Numbered from the stretch's first letter, positions 1 to 8,700 are shown. The stretch is DNA of 64,000 nucleotides from Lachnospiraceae bacterium (GCA_021202075.1 JAJQDT010000067.1:6056-70055); one strand, 5' to 3'. Made by a program: numbers and translations. Notes: a model not told the origin generated them from the sequence alone.

Positions 1-655
1 TTTCTGCTACCTCGCACATCTCCTTATAGCCCCCTTTCTCACACTTCAAATAGTGGACTCGTTTTGACAAATCTCCCTGGCTCATATCATCGGGATCTGC
101 CTTCTTGAAATACTGCATCATCTTGGCAACTTCGCTGCCATCATCAATCGCCGCATTGACGAATACAACATTTTTTCCGTCATCGTAAGGGATACCTGAA
201 TTTCCGAGTGTTTTGTTCACCGGATAAACGGTCTCCCCGACATGCCAGAGATCGGTCTCACTGATGTAAATGATATACACATCCGGCAGCTCATCATGCT
301 CAGCACCTTTGTCCAGCACACTCTTGTCAATCATGGAGCCGTAATACCTGGTTCTCCTCGCATGGTCCACAGTGTCCCTACGTTGGATTTCGATGTTTAT
401 CATCCGCCCCGTGCTGTCCTGTGCAAACGCATCCAGGATGGCATCCTTCGCCGTAAGGTTCAGGAGCCGGTACTGCCCCTTCACTTCAATAATCCTGATA
501 TCTTCCTTGCCCAGAATCTTGCGGATGACATATTGGCAGGCTTCTTTATCCTCCAGCGCGACAGAAGCAAATGTGTCACTTAAAAGGTTAAGCTTACGCA
601 TGTTTTCAGCGCCCTGCTGTATCGCGTCCAGGCGGCTCTGCTGTTCATCGCCCAT
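1..655 (-). CDS. Rpn-family PD-(D/E)XK nuclease/putative transposase, 3' end cut by window
   Basis: Reading leftward from the ATG at 655, an open frame of about 218 codons runs off the window edge. It has the pattern of Rpn/PDDEXK_2 recombination-promoting nucleases: an N-terminal stretch ending in a conserved K-x-Y-R-L-L-N-L-T strand, then D-A-F-A-Q-D and the acidic strand INIEIQRRD (D...ExQ nuclease core), then R-A-R-R-T-R-Y-Y. These proteins nick or cleave DNA and promote RecA-independent recombination. GAGGTG lies 8 nt upstream of ATG 655; the in-frame ATG at 661 is too close to it. The gene is separated from the recombinase operon by a terminator and is probably host sequence or another mobile element next to the prophage end. 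Confidence 0.75.
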   Translation of the reverse strand, partial: MGDEQQSRLDAIQQGAENMRKLNLLSDTFASVALEDKEACQYVIRKILGKEDIRIIEVKGQYRLLNLTAKDAILDAFAQDSTGRMINIEIQRRDTVDHARRTRYYGSMIDKSVLDKGAEHDELPDVYIIYISETDLWHVGETVYPVNKTLGNSGIPYDDGKNVVFVNAAIDDGSEVAKMMQYFKKADPDDMSQGDLSKRVHYLKCEKGGYKEMCEVAE

Positions 656-826
656 AATCATCACCTCATTTCGGCATGAATAAACCACGCCTATCGTACT
701 AATAGCTTACCACAAAGCCGCCCACATATCAACTTGCGAATTGGAAACTTTGTATGAATTTTTCTCATCACTGGCTTTATTTGCTGCCGTTTTTAGAACA
801 CTGCATATATCTGCCAGAATAAACAG
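656..826. other. Intergenic strip expected to hold one prophage end
   Basis: This strip lies between the flanking nuclease gene and the recombinase terminator. No open frame with a ribosome binding site is seen. Large serine integrases usually lie next to their attachment site, so an attL/attR core is expected about here, but no second copy can be identified inside the window and none is claimed. Confidence 0.3.
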
Positions 827-865
827 AAAAAGCCGCAGGGCGGCAATCTTAACCATCCCTGCGGC
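827..865 (-). terminator. Rho-independent terminator of the recombinase operon
   Basis: GCCGCAGGG (832-840) and CCCTGCGGC (857-865) form a perfect 9-bp stem. On the minus strand it is followed by TTTTTCTG. It begins 10 bp past the stop codon of the last recombinase gene. Confidence 0.9.
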
Positions 866-874
866 ATTTTCCCT

Positions 875-2494
875 TTACTCTGCGCCCACCTGCTCCATGA
901 TGGCCTTCACAGCGTCCCCAAAGCGGAACTTCACCTCCATGCGGTTGTCCCCGTAAATGTAGACCGCCTCCACCATCTTCTCGACCATCGGCCTCGTCAG
1001 CTCCTTTTCTTTTGACTTTTCCATCTCTTCCGCGATGCCTTTCGCCTCTTTGATGAAGGTGCAGGCTGCCGAGTCAAACGGCTCCGGTTCCCCCACAGCC
1101 TTCAGCTTTTCCTGCTCTGCCGCCAAGGCGTTTATCTCCGCATCCACGACCTCCCGCTTCTTCTTGTAGGCATCCAGCGTGATGTTCCCACCAGCGTAGT
1201 TCTCGTAGAGCCGCATCTTTTCTTTCCGGAGGACACCCATCTGCTGGTTCAGCTCCCCAATGCTTTTCTCCCGCTCAGCTTTCCGGCCGGCTTCCAGTCT
1301 GGTGTATTCCTCCATCTTCCCGCTCAGTTCCGCCAGCGACCGGCAGTAGTTGTAGACACTGTACCGCACGACTCCCTCGACCTTTTTCATCGAATAATCC
1401 TGCGGGCTGCAGCCGCTGTGTTTCTTCATCTCCCTGCCGTAGTCACACCAGACCCGTTCGTCCACGCTCCGCAGCTCCACATTCATTGCCCTGCCGCAGG
1501 TACCGCACCGGATTTTACCCTTCAGCAGGTAGTCGTTCTCCTTGTAGAATTCAATCTTCTTTTGCGCACGAATCACGCACTGTGCCTGCTCGAATTCTTC
1601 CCTGGTTACGATGGCCTCGTTTACCCCGTCGTGGATGATCCGTTCCTCATCCGGCACAGCACGGCTGACCTTGCTCCCCGTGATAACCGTCTGCCGTTTC
1701 CCCAACACCAGGGCACCCGTGTATTCGTAGTTCTGGAGTATTCTCCGCACCTTGCAGCCGTCCCAGATAACCACAGCCGAAACCGTGTGGAAGTTGCTCT
1801 TGCCTTTGACCTGCCGCTGGCGGTAGTATTCCGATGGCACCTGCACCCCTTCCTCGTTCAGCCGGTAGGCAATCTGGCTGCACTTGCGGCCTTCCAGCGC
1901 AAGGTCAAAGACGCGGCGCACAATCTCTGCCGCTTCCGGGTCGATGGCGTACCTGCCTTTCTCTTCCGGGTTAGGCATATAGCCGAAGGGAGTAGTGCCG
2001 CAGGTGCGGTACCCTTTCTTCCAGCGGCTGTAGTTGGATGTCTTCAGCTTCTTGGAAATGTCCCTGCTGTACATGGAGTTGACCAGGTTGCCAATCGCCA
2101 TGTCCAGCCCCATGGTCGTCCCCTTGTACTTGTCGCTGTCGTAGTTGTTGTTGACCGCGATGAACCGCACTCCGAGGACGGGGAAAATCTGCTCCAGGTA
2201 ATCGCCCACGCCGATATAATCCCTCCCGAACCGGGACATGTCCTTCACAATCACCGTGTCAATCCTGCCAAACCGCACATCGTCCATCAGACGCTCGAAC
2301 CCCGGCCTTTCGAAGTTCGTGCCTGTGTAGCCGTCATCGATGTATTCCTGGGATGCCTGCCCTTCGAATTCCTCTTTTGATTCCAGGTAAGTCCCGATCA
2401 GGAGCCGCTGGTTCTCGATGCTGTTGCTCTCGTCCTTACCGTCCCTGCCCAGGTCTCCGTCCGCCAGTGAAAGGCGGTAGTATTTCCCAATCAT
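875..2494 (-). CDS. Large serine recombinase D (4th of quartet, intact)
   Basis: 539-residue large serine recombinase. The resolvase domain starts with YYRLS, putting the catalytic Ser at residue 9. It continues with DDGYTGTNFERPGF and the arginine-bearing loop KDMSRFGRDY. Next come the recombinase domain, a zinc ribbon (CGTCG ... C-D-Y) near residues 340-390, and a C-terminal coiled coil. Such enzymes cut attP and attB with a 5'-phosphoserine link and exchange strands unidirectionally. The ATG at 2494 sits downstream of GGAGAGGAGG and directly abuts the stop of the preceding recombinase (2496-2498), so translation is probably coupled. The open frame extends upstream to 2653, but that part is the upstream gene read in another frame. 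Confidence 0.93.
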   Translation of the reverse strand: MIGKYYRLSLADGDLGRDGKDESNSIENQRLLIGTYLESKEEFEGQASQEYIDDGYTGTNFERPGFERLMDDVRFGRIDTVIVKDMSRFGRDYIGVGDYLEQIFPVLGVRFIAVNNNYDSDKYKGTTMGLDMAIGNLVNSMYSRDISKKLKTSNYSRWKKGYRTCGTTPFGYMPNPEEKGRYAIDPEAAEIVRRVFDLALEGRKCSQIAYRLNEEGVQVPSEYYRQRQVKGKSNFHTVSAVVIWDGCKVRRILQNYEYTGALVLGKRQTVITGSKVSRAVPDEERIIHDGVNEAIVTREEFEQAQCVIRAQKKIEFYKENDYLLKGKIRCGTCGRAMNVELRSVDERVWCDYGREMKKHSGCSPQDYSMKKVEGVVRYSVYNYCRSLAELSGKMEEYTRLEAGRKAEREKSIGELNQQMGVLRKEKMRLYENYAGGNITLDAYKKKREVVDAEINALAAEQEKLKAVGEPEPFDSAACTFIKEAKGIAEEMEKSKEKELTRPMVEKMVEAVYIYGDNRMEVKFRFGDAVKAIMEQVGAE

Positions 2495-2495
2495 C

Positions 2496-4181
2496 TCATG
2501 CCTCCTCTCCTGCCTTGTTTTCCACAGCCTCTTCAAATACATCTTTGAATTTGAACACGATCCGGATGTTCTTATCCCTTCCGACCTCAATCCGCTCCAC
2601 CAGCTTCTCCACCAGCTCCTTATTGAAGGACCGGTCCTTGCGGAAACCGGCAAGCTCGCTCGTGCGCTTATGGAAATTCGTGAGCCTCTGCTCCAGTTCG
2701 TGCTTCTCTTTCAGGGCATCCGCAAGCTTCGCCCCCGCTTCCGTTGCCTGCTCCATGTAGGCTTCTTTCATGTAGTTGTAATCGTCCGCCGTCAGGATGC
2801 CGTTTGCGTAATCCTCGTAGAGCCGTTCCCTCTTCATCCGGACCGCCTCGACCGTGGCGGCGGCATCGCTGGCCTTCCTGCTCGCCTGGTTCAACGGGTT
2901 CTTCCCGTCCTGCGTCCTGCACAGATCCCCTAGAGCCTTGTCCCTGTCGCAGACACTGTCGACAAAGCGGAAACATTCGTCCATCACCAGGGTCTTTAAA
3001 AGCAGCTCCGGAATCCGGTGCCCTCTGCACTGTGTCTCACATCCTTCTCCCCTGCACCGGTAGTAATTCCAGTTTTTCTTCGTCCCCTTACACTTGCGGA
3101 TGAAGAGCATCTGTGAACCGCAGTCGGCGCAGAAGACCAGCCGGTTTAAGTCATCCGGACGCTCTTCGCGGAATGCCTCGTTGTTCTTCCTCTGCTCCGC
3201 ATTTTCATGGAACTGCCCGTCCAGCCGTTCCCTCACCGCTTCAAAATCTGCCTTGCTTACCAGCGGCTCGTGCGTCCCCTCGGTGATGTTCCAGTCCTTG
3301 CGGTCCACCATGTGCATGGGCTTGCCTGCAAAAAGGGCTTTCTCCGTCCTGCCGGAAACCATCACGCCGGTGTAAACCGGGTGTTCGAGGATGCGCTTAA
3401 CCGCGTCAGGTCTCCACCTGCTGTCTTTCTTCTCAGCCCTCTTCATGCCAAGCTCTGTCGACCTCTGCCACACCGTCGGAGCATCCGCAAGGTCGAGCCT
3501 CCTCGCGATTTCCATCAGCGTCACACCCTCCAGCGCCCAATGGTAGATGAGCTTCACATACCAGGCTGTTTCTTCATCCGGCTCGTACTTTTCTTCTTCC
3601 CTGTTGTAAATGTAGCCGTAGGGTGCCACGCTGCTCATCGGCACACCCTTTTTCATCTTCTCGCGGGCTGCGCTGTGGACCTTCTTGGAGATGTCCTTGG
3701 CGTACATGGCGTTGACCATGTTCTTGATCGGGACCGCCAGGCTCTCCACATCCTCCTTCCGGAGGCTGTCGAAGTTGTCGTTGATGGCAATCAGCCTCAC
3801 CCCCAGAAACGGGAAGATGGTCTCGATGTAGTACCCAGTCTCAAGGTAATCCCTTCCAAAGCGCGATAAGTCTTTCACAACGATGCACCGGATTTTCTTT
3901 TTCCGCACATCCTCCATCAGCCGCTCAAAATCCGGCCTCTTGAAGTTTGTTCCCGAGTAGCCGTTGTCGATGTAGGTGTCCACCAGCTTCAGTTCGGGGT
4001 GGTCCTTTATGTACTCCTCCAGGTATGCAAGCTGCGTCGTGATCGTGTCGTCTGTTTCATTCCCGCTGTTCTCCAGTGAAAGCCTCGCGTAAGCAGCCGT
4101 CTCCCACCGCTCTTCCGGTTTTGCTCCCTGTGCCTGCGGGATGAATGCGGCTGTTGTTGCTTTCCTGCTCTTTCTTGCCAT
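2496..4181 (-). CDS. Large serine recombinase C (3rd of quartet, intact)
   Basis: 561-residue large serine recombinase. It has a 30-residue basic N-terminal extension before the catalytic AAYARLS motif (Ser about residue 35), then DNGYSGTNFKRPDF, KDLSRFGRDY and LIAINDNFDS. A zinc ribbon begins CADCG and continues with paired cysteines around residues 345-385. A long coiled coil and a basic C-terminus follow. Both catalytic Ser and active-site Arg residues are present, so it should be an active strand-exchange enzyme. It starts 3 nt after the stop of the degenerate recombinase, and its stop lies 1 nt from the next start. The sequence is clearly diverged from its three neighbours, so this is not a recent tandem duplication. 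Confidence 0.93.
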   Translation of the reverse strand: MARKSRKATTAAFIPQAQGAKPEERWETAAYARLSLENSGNETDDTITTQLAYLEEYIKDHPELKLVDTYIDNGYSGTNFKRPDFERLMEDVRKKKIRCIVVKDLSRFGRDYLETGYYIETIFPFLGVRLIAINDNFDSLRKEDVESLAVPIKNMVNAMYAKDISKKVHSAAREKMKKGVPMSSVAPYGYIYNREEEKYEPDEETAWYVKLIYHWALEGVTLMEIARRLDLADAPTVWQRSTELGMKRAEKKDSRWRPDAVKRILEHPVYTGVMVSGRTEKALFAGKPMHMVDRKDWNITEGTHEPLVSKADFEAVRERLDGQFHENAEQRKNNEAFREERPDDLNRLVFCADCGSQMLFIRKCKGTKKNWNYYRCRGEGCETQCRGHRIPELLLKTLVMDECFRFVDSVCDRDKALGDLCRTQDGKNPLNQASRKASDAAATVEAVRMKRERLYEDYANGILTADDYNYMKEAYMEQATEAGAKLADALKEKHELEQRLTNFHKRTSELAGFRKDRSFNKELVEKLVERIEVGRDKNIRIVFKFKDVFEEAVENKAGEEA

Positions 4182-4184
4182 GTG

Positions 4185-5609
4185 TCAGTCCATCTCCTTT
4201 CCTTCCCACCATTCCTGCGGCAGGTACCGTTTTGCGTCCTGGGCTTTGAAATCAACCTTCACACTGCTGTAATCTGCGCTGACGGTCACCCGCTCTGCCA
4301 GCTTCTGGAAAGCAGCCCGGCTTAAGGGCTCCGGAATCTCCGTATCCAGGAACAGCGTAACCCAGGGGTTTTTCAGGCTGAACACCATCTCCATCCGCTT
4401 CAGCTCATCTGTGATTTCTGTGACCTCCGCATCAAGGGATGCGAGGGCTGCGCTGTGCAGGCCGTCTGCCAGGAGCGGCTTCATCTCCTCCAGTGCTTCC
4501 TTCATCCGAACCGAAAGCCGTGCCTTTTCCTGCTGGAAGGAGTCCTCTGCTTTCCCTTCCTTAATCTTCTGTGCGGCAATCTCAGCCCGCTGTTTTTCTT
4601 CCATCAGCTGTTCCCTGGCCTGATCCGTCACCGTCTCAAAAGGAATGCTGTGGGCTATCCTGAGTTCTTTACTGCTTCCATAGAACGCTTTGTCAATGAA
4701 CCCTTCTTCACGCCTCAGCACCATGCTCTCCCCGGAGGCTTCAGAGAAAATCTGGTAGATGAAGGGGTTCTCCCTGTCTGATGTTTTCCGCTGGAAGACC
4801 CGCCGCTCCTCGTCAATCCGCGCCATGATCTTTGCCTGTTCTTCCTCACTGATGTATGCCTCACAGGGGATTTTTACAATCCTCCCGCCGTATTTCCGTT
4901 CAGCCTTTCCTGCGTACATTCCGCAGACCAGCACATCCATCACCTTGCTGGGATTCCATCCGCTGTTCCCTTCCGGCTCCCTGCCCTTTTTCTTCTGCTT
5001 ATAAGCGGCACGGTTCAGGATGCCGTTTTCATTCAGCCAGCGGGAAATACTGATGACTTTTTCCCCCGCAAGGTAGCGCCTGAAAATCTCATCCAGGTAT
5101 CCCGCGACTTCCTCGTCCTTTACGTAAGAAAGCCCATCCTCCGAGACTATAAAACCGTAGGGCGGCCACTTGGGGAGCTTCCTCACTTCCAGCCCGTCCA
5201 GCCACTTCGTAAGGGCTTTAGAGTGCATATCCCGCCGTTTCTGTTCAAAGTAGGCTGCCACCTCTTCCCGGCTATGCTCCGCAGTCTCGAAGCCATCCTC
5301 CGCCACCGCGAAGTGGATGCCAGCTGCATACAGCACTTCGAATGCCGTCTGCCTTGCCGTGGCCGGGTCGGGTCCGAAGTAGGGGAATGCCGCCACAACC
5401 ACCCCGTCGTACTGCCTTGCCATGCCATCGTTAATGAGCTGGCGCAGGCCTTCGCCGTCATCCTGCTTCTTCCGGTCGTTGTAGCGTTTTTCAACGTTCC
5501 AGTCCTTCCCCTTTGCGAAATTCTCAATCACCGCATTCTGCTCCCCGATGGTCAGCACAGTGTCCCTCTCTTCCCAGGGAACCAGCCTTGTGTAGCTTAC
5601 ATAGCGCAT
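4185..5609 (-). CDS. Catalytically dead large-serine-recombinase homologue (2nd of quartet)
   Basis: 474 residues with the outline of a large serine recombinase but without its chemistry. The YxRLS motif reads YTRLV, so Val10 replaces the catalytic Ser. The SRxGR loop carrying active-site arginines reads FPYFGPD. The cysteines of the zinc ribbon are absent (QIFSEASGESM at that place). The recombinase-type DNA-binding segment (SRWLNENGILNRAAY; VMDVLVCGMYAGKAERKYGG) and the coiled coil remain. The frame is intact over its full length and overlaps the upstream gene by 13 bp, so it looks maintained rather than decayed. I infer an architectural or accessory subunit of the other recombinases, for example a directionality or specificity partner. 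A transposase-like role cannot be excluded. Confidence 0.82.
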   Translation of the reverse strand: MRYVSYTRLVPWEERDTVLTIGEQNAVIENFAKGKDWNVEKRYNDRKKQDDGEGLRQLINDGMARQYDGVVVAAFPYFGPDPATARQTAFEVLYAAGIHFAVAEDGFETAEHSREEVAAYFEQKRRDMHSKALTKWLDGLEVRKLPKWPPYGFIVSEDGLSYVKDEEVAGYLDEIFRRYLAGEKVISISRWLNENGILNRAAYKQKKKGREPEGNSGWNPSKVMDVLVCGMYAGKAERKYGGRIVKIPCEAYISEEEQAKIMARIDEERRVFQRKTSDRENPFIYQIFSEASGESMVLRREEGFIDKAFYGSSKELRIAHSIPFETVTDQAREQLMEEKQRAEIAAQKIKEGKAEDSFQQEKARLSVRMKEALEEMKPLLADGLHSAALASLDAEVTEITDELKRMEMVFSLKNPWVTLFLDTEIPEPLSRAAFQKLAERVTVSADYSSVKVDFKAQDAKRYLPQEWWEGKEMD

Positions 5610-7240
5610 CTTGCTTCCTCCTTTGCGAACCCACTGACCGCCTGCAGGGTCTCTTCCATCTCCTCCTGGAAACGGAACCGCACCTCGATCCGGTCCTTAC
5701 TGTAGACGATGACTTTATCAATCAGGCTCACAGCCGCCTGCCTTGTCAGCTCCTCCATGTCCCTGTACCTGCGGAAAACATCCGCCCAGGCGATTCTGCC
5801 CTCGGTGAGGATCTGCGCTCTCCGCTCCAACAGCCTCTCCTTCGAACGCCTTGCCGCCTCCGCCTTTTCCGTGAAAGACTTGGAGAACTCTTCGTAATCC
5901 TCCGGAGTGACCACACCGGCTGCCATGTCCTCGTAAATCTGCCTGCGGAGCTTCACGTACCGGTCAATCTCCGCATCCAGCACCGCGATCTGCTGGTCTG
6001 TTGCCCTCGCCCGGTACTGCCGGTCCGGAATCCTCCCCAGCTTCTTTACCATGTCATCCAGGGCAATGACCGCCGCCACATGGCGCTTTAACTGTTCAAA
6101 AACCGCCGTGTAAAGCTTCTCCTCGTTGACCAGGTGGGAAGTGCATCCCCTCCGGGTGATGTAGGTGCTGCAATGCAGGTAGTAATAAGTCTTATTCTTC
6201 TTTTTCGTCATCCTGCGCACCATGTTCTCGCCGCAGTCCCCACAGACTACCAGCCCGGCCAGCGGTCTCACGGTTTCCGAGTCCGGTGAGCATCTTGTAT
6301 CCATATCGAGAAGCACCTGCACCATGTCAAATACCTCACGGTCAATGATGGCGTCGTGTGTGCCTTCCACGCGAATCCAGTCTTCCTCATCCACCGCCTC
6401 CGACCGCTTGACCTTGTAGTTGATTTTCCGGTTCTTTCCCTGGACCATCGTGCCGAGGTAGCTCTCGTTGGTCAGGATGCGCTTGACCTGCACGGCTCCC
6501 CATTTCGCTTTACCGGAGGATTTGTAGCCGCTGTTGAAGTTCAGCCCCTGCATCCGCTTGTATTCGAACGGGGAGGGGATTTCCTCCGCATTCAGCTTGT
6601 CCGCGATGCGCTGGCAGCTCATGCCCCGCATCCGGCACCTATAGATGTCCCGGATGACCTCCGCCGCGTACTCATCCACCACCAGGTGATTGTGGTCCTT
6701 CTCATCCTTCTTGTAGCCAAAAGCGGCAAAGCTCCCGATAAACTGGCCCGTCCTGCGCTTCACATCCAGCTGGCTTCTGACCTTCTGCGAAATGTCCTTG
6801 CAGTAGGCATCGTTGATGAGGTTTTTGAAAGGCACAATCACGTTGTCCGCCGTGTCCTCCTCATCCGCGCTGTCGTAGTTGTCGTTGACCGCGATGAAGC
6901 GGATGTCCATGAATGGGAAAATCCTGTCCACGTACCGTCCAGTCTCGATGTAGTTCCTCCCCAGCCTGGAAAGGTCCTTTACCAGGATGCAGCTGATTTT
7001 CCCGCGCTTCGCGTCCTCCATCATCCTCGTGAACCCAGGCCGGTCGAAGTTCGTGCCTGTGTAGCCGTCGTCTACGTACTCGCCCGCGATCTCCATCCCC
7101 GGGGTTTTGGCTACAAACTCCGTCAGCAGGGCACGCTGCCCTCCGATGCTGTTGCTCTCGGCCTTGTCACCGTCCTCTGCGGAAAGCCGCAGATAAAGCG
7201 CAGCATCCTCTTTCCTGTTCCTTCCTTTTTTCTGCAACAT
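5597..7240 (-). CDS. Large serine recombinase A (1st of quartet, intact)
   Basis: 547 residues from the chosen start. It has the catalytic LYLRLS motif (Ser20), DDGYTGTNFDRPGF, KDLSRLGRNY and FIAVNDNYDS in the resolvase domain. Then come the recombinase domain with a Y-L-G-T-M-V-Q-G-K strand, a zinc ribbon (CGDCGENM ... LHC ... GC), a coiled coil and a final beta strand. It is the first gene of the operon. The start is uncertain: AAGGAGG at 7253-7259 is 3 nt from ATG 7249 and 12 nt from ATG 7240. I use 7240; the difference is three residues. Its stop overlaps the start of the degenerate recombinase. Confidence 0.93.
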   Translation of the reverse strand: MLQKKGRNRKEDAALYLRLSAEDGDKAESNSIGGQRALLTEFVAKTPGMEIAGEYVDDGYTGTNFDRPGFTRMMEDAKRGKISCILVKDLSRLGRNYIETGRYVDRIFPFMDIRFIAVNDNYDSADEEDTADNVIVPFKNLINDAYCKDISQKVRSQLDVKRRTGQFIGSFAAFGYKKDEKDHNHLVVDEYAAEVIRDIYRCRMRGMSCQRIADKLNAEEIPSPFEYKRMQGLNFNSGYKSSGKAKWGAVQVKRILTNESYLGTMVQGKNRKINYKVKRSEAVDEEDWIRVEGTHDAIIDREVFDMVQVLLDMDTRCSPDSETVRPLAGLVVCGDCGENMVRRMTKKKNKTYYYLHCSTYITRRGCTSHLVNEEKLYTAVFEQLKRHVAAVIALDDMVKKLGRIPDRQYRARATDQQIAVLDAEIDRYVKLRRQIYEDMAAGVVTPEDYEEFSKSFTEKAEAARRSKERLLERRAQILTEGRIAWADVFRRYRDMEELTRQAAVSLIDKVIVYSKDRIEVRFRFQEEMEETLQAVSGFAKEEARCAM

Positions 7241-7249
7241 AAAAACCAT

Positions 7250-7536
7250 TGACCTCCTTACATTTATCTGCCCGGCAGGGCAATAAACCAAGAAATCAAT
7301 GGTTTCCCAAATTTCTGTATGCAGTTTTGTTTATGGCCGGAGCGGGGGTATGCAGACCTCGGCGGCAGCCACTGCCGGCCGGGCACCTGCCCACAACCGT
7401 TTCCGAATTCTCTTTTGACCCACAAGCATCTTACCACATAAGACGGGATTAATCCACTGATTTCTGCCGGGTTATCAGAATTTTAACATATACATATATG
7501 GCCGGAAACGCTGTGGGACTGCAGGGCAGCCGGCTT
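7250..7536. promoter_or_regulatory. Leader of the recombinase operon, no gene
   Basis: 287 bp without a credible gene. It must hold the recombinase promoter unless transcription reads through from the lysis genes. A weak minus-strand candidate is a TAAGAT preceded by TGG near 7430, without a good -35 box. A 5-bp inverted repeat CTGAT...ATCAG lies near 7458-7480. Nothing stronger is seen. Confidence 0.3.
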
Positions 7537-7809
7537 TCACATCCCTGCCAGGATGCAGTCCTTCACGGCGTCCTCCAGGGAGCATTTCCCCGCGAAACTC
7601 ACCTTGACCGCTATGTCCCCTACCTTATAGCAGTAGGGGTTCCCCACCTGCCGGATGAAGTCGAGGATGCGCTCCTTCTGGGGGAGGCTGTTGTCAACGT
7701 TCACATCCCGGATGTCCGTGAGGGTGTCCTTATCTACTGTGCGGATGTCCACATCCCGCATGGCCTCCAGCTCTGCCGGGGTTGGGATTTTGAAATTCTT
7801 ATCTGCCAT
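7537..7809 (-). CDS. DUF6870-like small protein beside the recombinases
   Basis: 90 residues from the ATG at 7809, which has GGAGGG 6 nt upstream. It resembles the small clostridial family DUF6870, with the recognisable core AAMRDVDIRT-like segment (here EAMRDVDIRTVDKDTL), then DIRDVNVD and a C-terminal IRQVGNPYCYKVGD. The function of the family is unknown. It lies between the lysis module and the recombinase operon, downstream of the late terminator (7828-7857), so it may be expressed by read-through. The family name is recalled from pattern, not searched. Confidence 0.65.
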   Translation of the reverse strand: MADKNFKIPTPAELEAMRDVDIRTVDKDTLTDIRDVNVDNSLPQKERILDFIRQVGNPYCYKVGDIAVKVSFAGKCSLEDAVKDCILAGM

Positions 7810-7827
7810 TTGAAAGCCCTCCAATCC

Positions 7828-7857
7828 AAAAATATGGGAGAGGCACATGCCCCTCCC
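7828..7857 (-). terminator. Terminator after the lysis genes
   Basis: GGGAGAGGCA (7836-7845) pairs with TGCCCCTCCC (7848-7857), including one G-U pair. On the minus strand this is followed by ATATTTTTGG. It lies 24 bp past the stop of the LysM protein and 7 bp before the Shine-Dalgarno of the next gene, so it could also act as an attenuator for that gene. Confidence 0.85.
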
Positions 7858-7880
7858 GGTTGGTTTACATCGTATAGTTC

Positions 7881-8648
7881 TTATGGAATCAGCAGTACCA
7901 TGCCCACACGGATCACGTTGGAATTCAGCCCGTTCAGGGTCTTAATGTCCGTGTAGCTCTTTCCGCTGTTCAGCGTAACCTCCGCGATTTTCCACAGGGT
8001 GTCGGCTGGCTGGACGGTATAAATACTGCTGCCTGTGGTCAGGTATTCCCCAGACACATACGCATAGCCGCACCCGGCGGCATCGCTCTTAATCCTGAGC
8101 CAGCCGTTGTCACATTCCTGAAGCACCTCCACCAGCGTCCCCTTGCGGATGACCGTAAGCTTCTGTGCATCAAGGGAGTTGCCAGCACGGACATTCAGCA
8201 GGGTATTTGCCCTGGCGTACAGGATCGGCTCCGTATTGCCGTCATTGGGATATCCTTCTGCGGAAGCGTCCACAGTTTTCTCTGTGGCTGTCTCCGCAGC
8301 GTCTTCCCCAGATGCGTCAGAATCCTCTGTGTCAGGCATTTCATCCCCGGCAGCAACTTCTTCACTGCCCTCTGTTTCCGCCTGCTCCTGCCCGTCCTGG
8401 GTGGGCTCTGGCTCGTCCTGGATGCTTTCTTCCGTTCCTTCGGACGCAGCCACAGTCTCCTCATCTTCGGGGTAAATGGCAATACCCTCGCCCGTAAAAA
8501 TGAAAGAGCCGGGATTTGCGTCCGCTTTCGCAATCGCACTCTTTAAGGTACGGTATTGCCCCAGCTGGGTCTCTTCATCTTCCCAGGCAGTACGTACATA
8601 ATAATAGGAAGAACCTGTGAGCTTGCTCGGATAATCATTGATACTCAT
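7881..8648 (-). CDS. Phage cell-wall-binding protein with SH3 and LysM domains
   Basis: 255 residues from ATG 8648 (GGAGGT 7 nt upstream; the ATG at 8663 lacks a spaced site). The N-terminal 50 residues resemble the 'tyrosine-rich, RTLKSAIAKAD' module seen at the start of some phage wall-binding proteins. A long acidic, Glu/Thr/Ala-rich linker follows (about 60-140). An SH3b-like domain comes next (ANTLLNVRAGNSLDAQKL), then a C-terminal LysM motif (YTVQPADTLWKIAE ... LNGLNSNVIRVGMVLLIP). It has no catalytic domain and no signal peptide. It follows the endolysin directly, so it probably assists wall binding during lysis or is a separately encoded binding subunit. Confidence 0.8.
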   Translation of the reverse strand: MSINDYPSKLTGSSYYYVRTAWEDEETQLGQYRTLKSAIAKADANPGSFIFTGEGIAIYPEDEETVAASEGTEESIQDEPEPTQDGQEQAETEGSEEVAAGDEMPDTEDSDASGEDAAETATEKTVDASAEGYPNDGNTEPILYARANTLLNVRAGNSLDAQKLTVIRKGTLVEVLQECDNGWLRIKSDAAGCGYAYVSGEYLTTGSSIYTVQPADTLWKIAEVTLNSGKSYTDIKTLNGLNSNVIRVGMVLLIP

Positions 8649-8672
8649 GATTTTTACCTCCATAAATATTCC

Positions 8673-8700
8673 GCCCCTGCAGGATTTCTCCCACAGGGGC
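8673..8700. repeat. Inverted repeat between endolysin and LysM genes
   Basis: GCCCCTG (8673-8679) and CAGGGGC (8694-8700) form a 7-bp stem just upstream of the LysM gene's ribosome binding site. No U-run follows on the minus strand, so it is a weak terminator or translation-control hairpin at best. Confidence 0.4.

Noticed and set aside
875-7240. Idea that the recombinase quartet is an assembly artefact or a recent duplication
   Set aside because: The four proteins are strongly diverged, with different extensions and motif variants.
1418-7252. Long plus-strand frames opposite the recombinase genes
   Set aside because: They mirror high-GC third codon positions of well-supported recombinase genes and have no proper starts.
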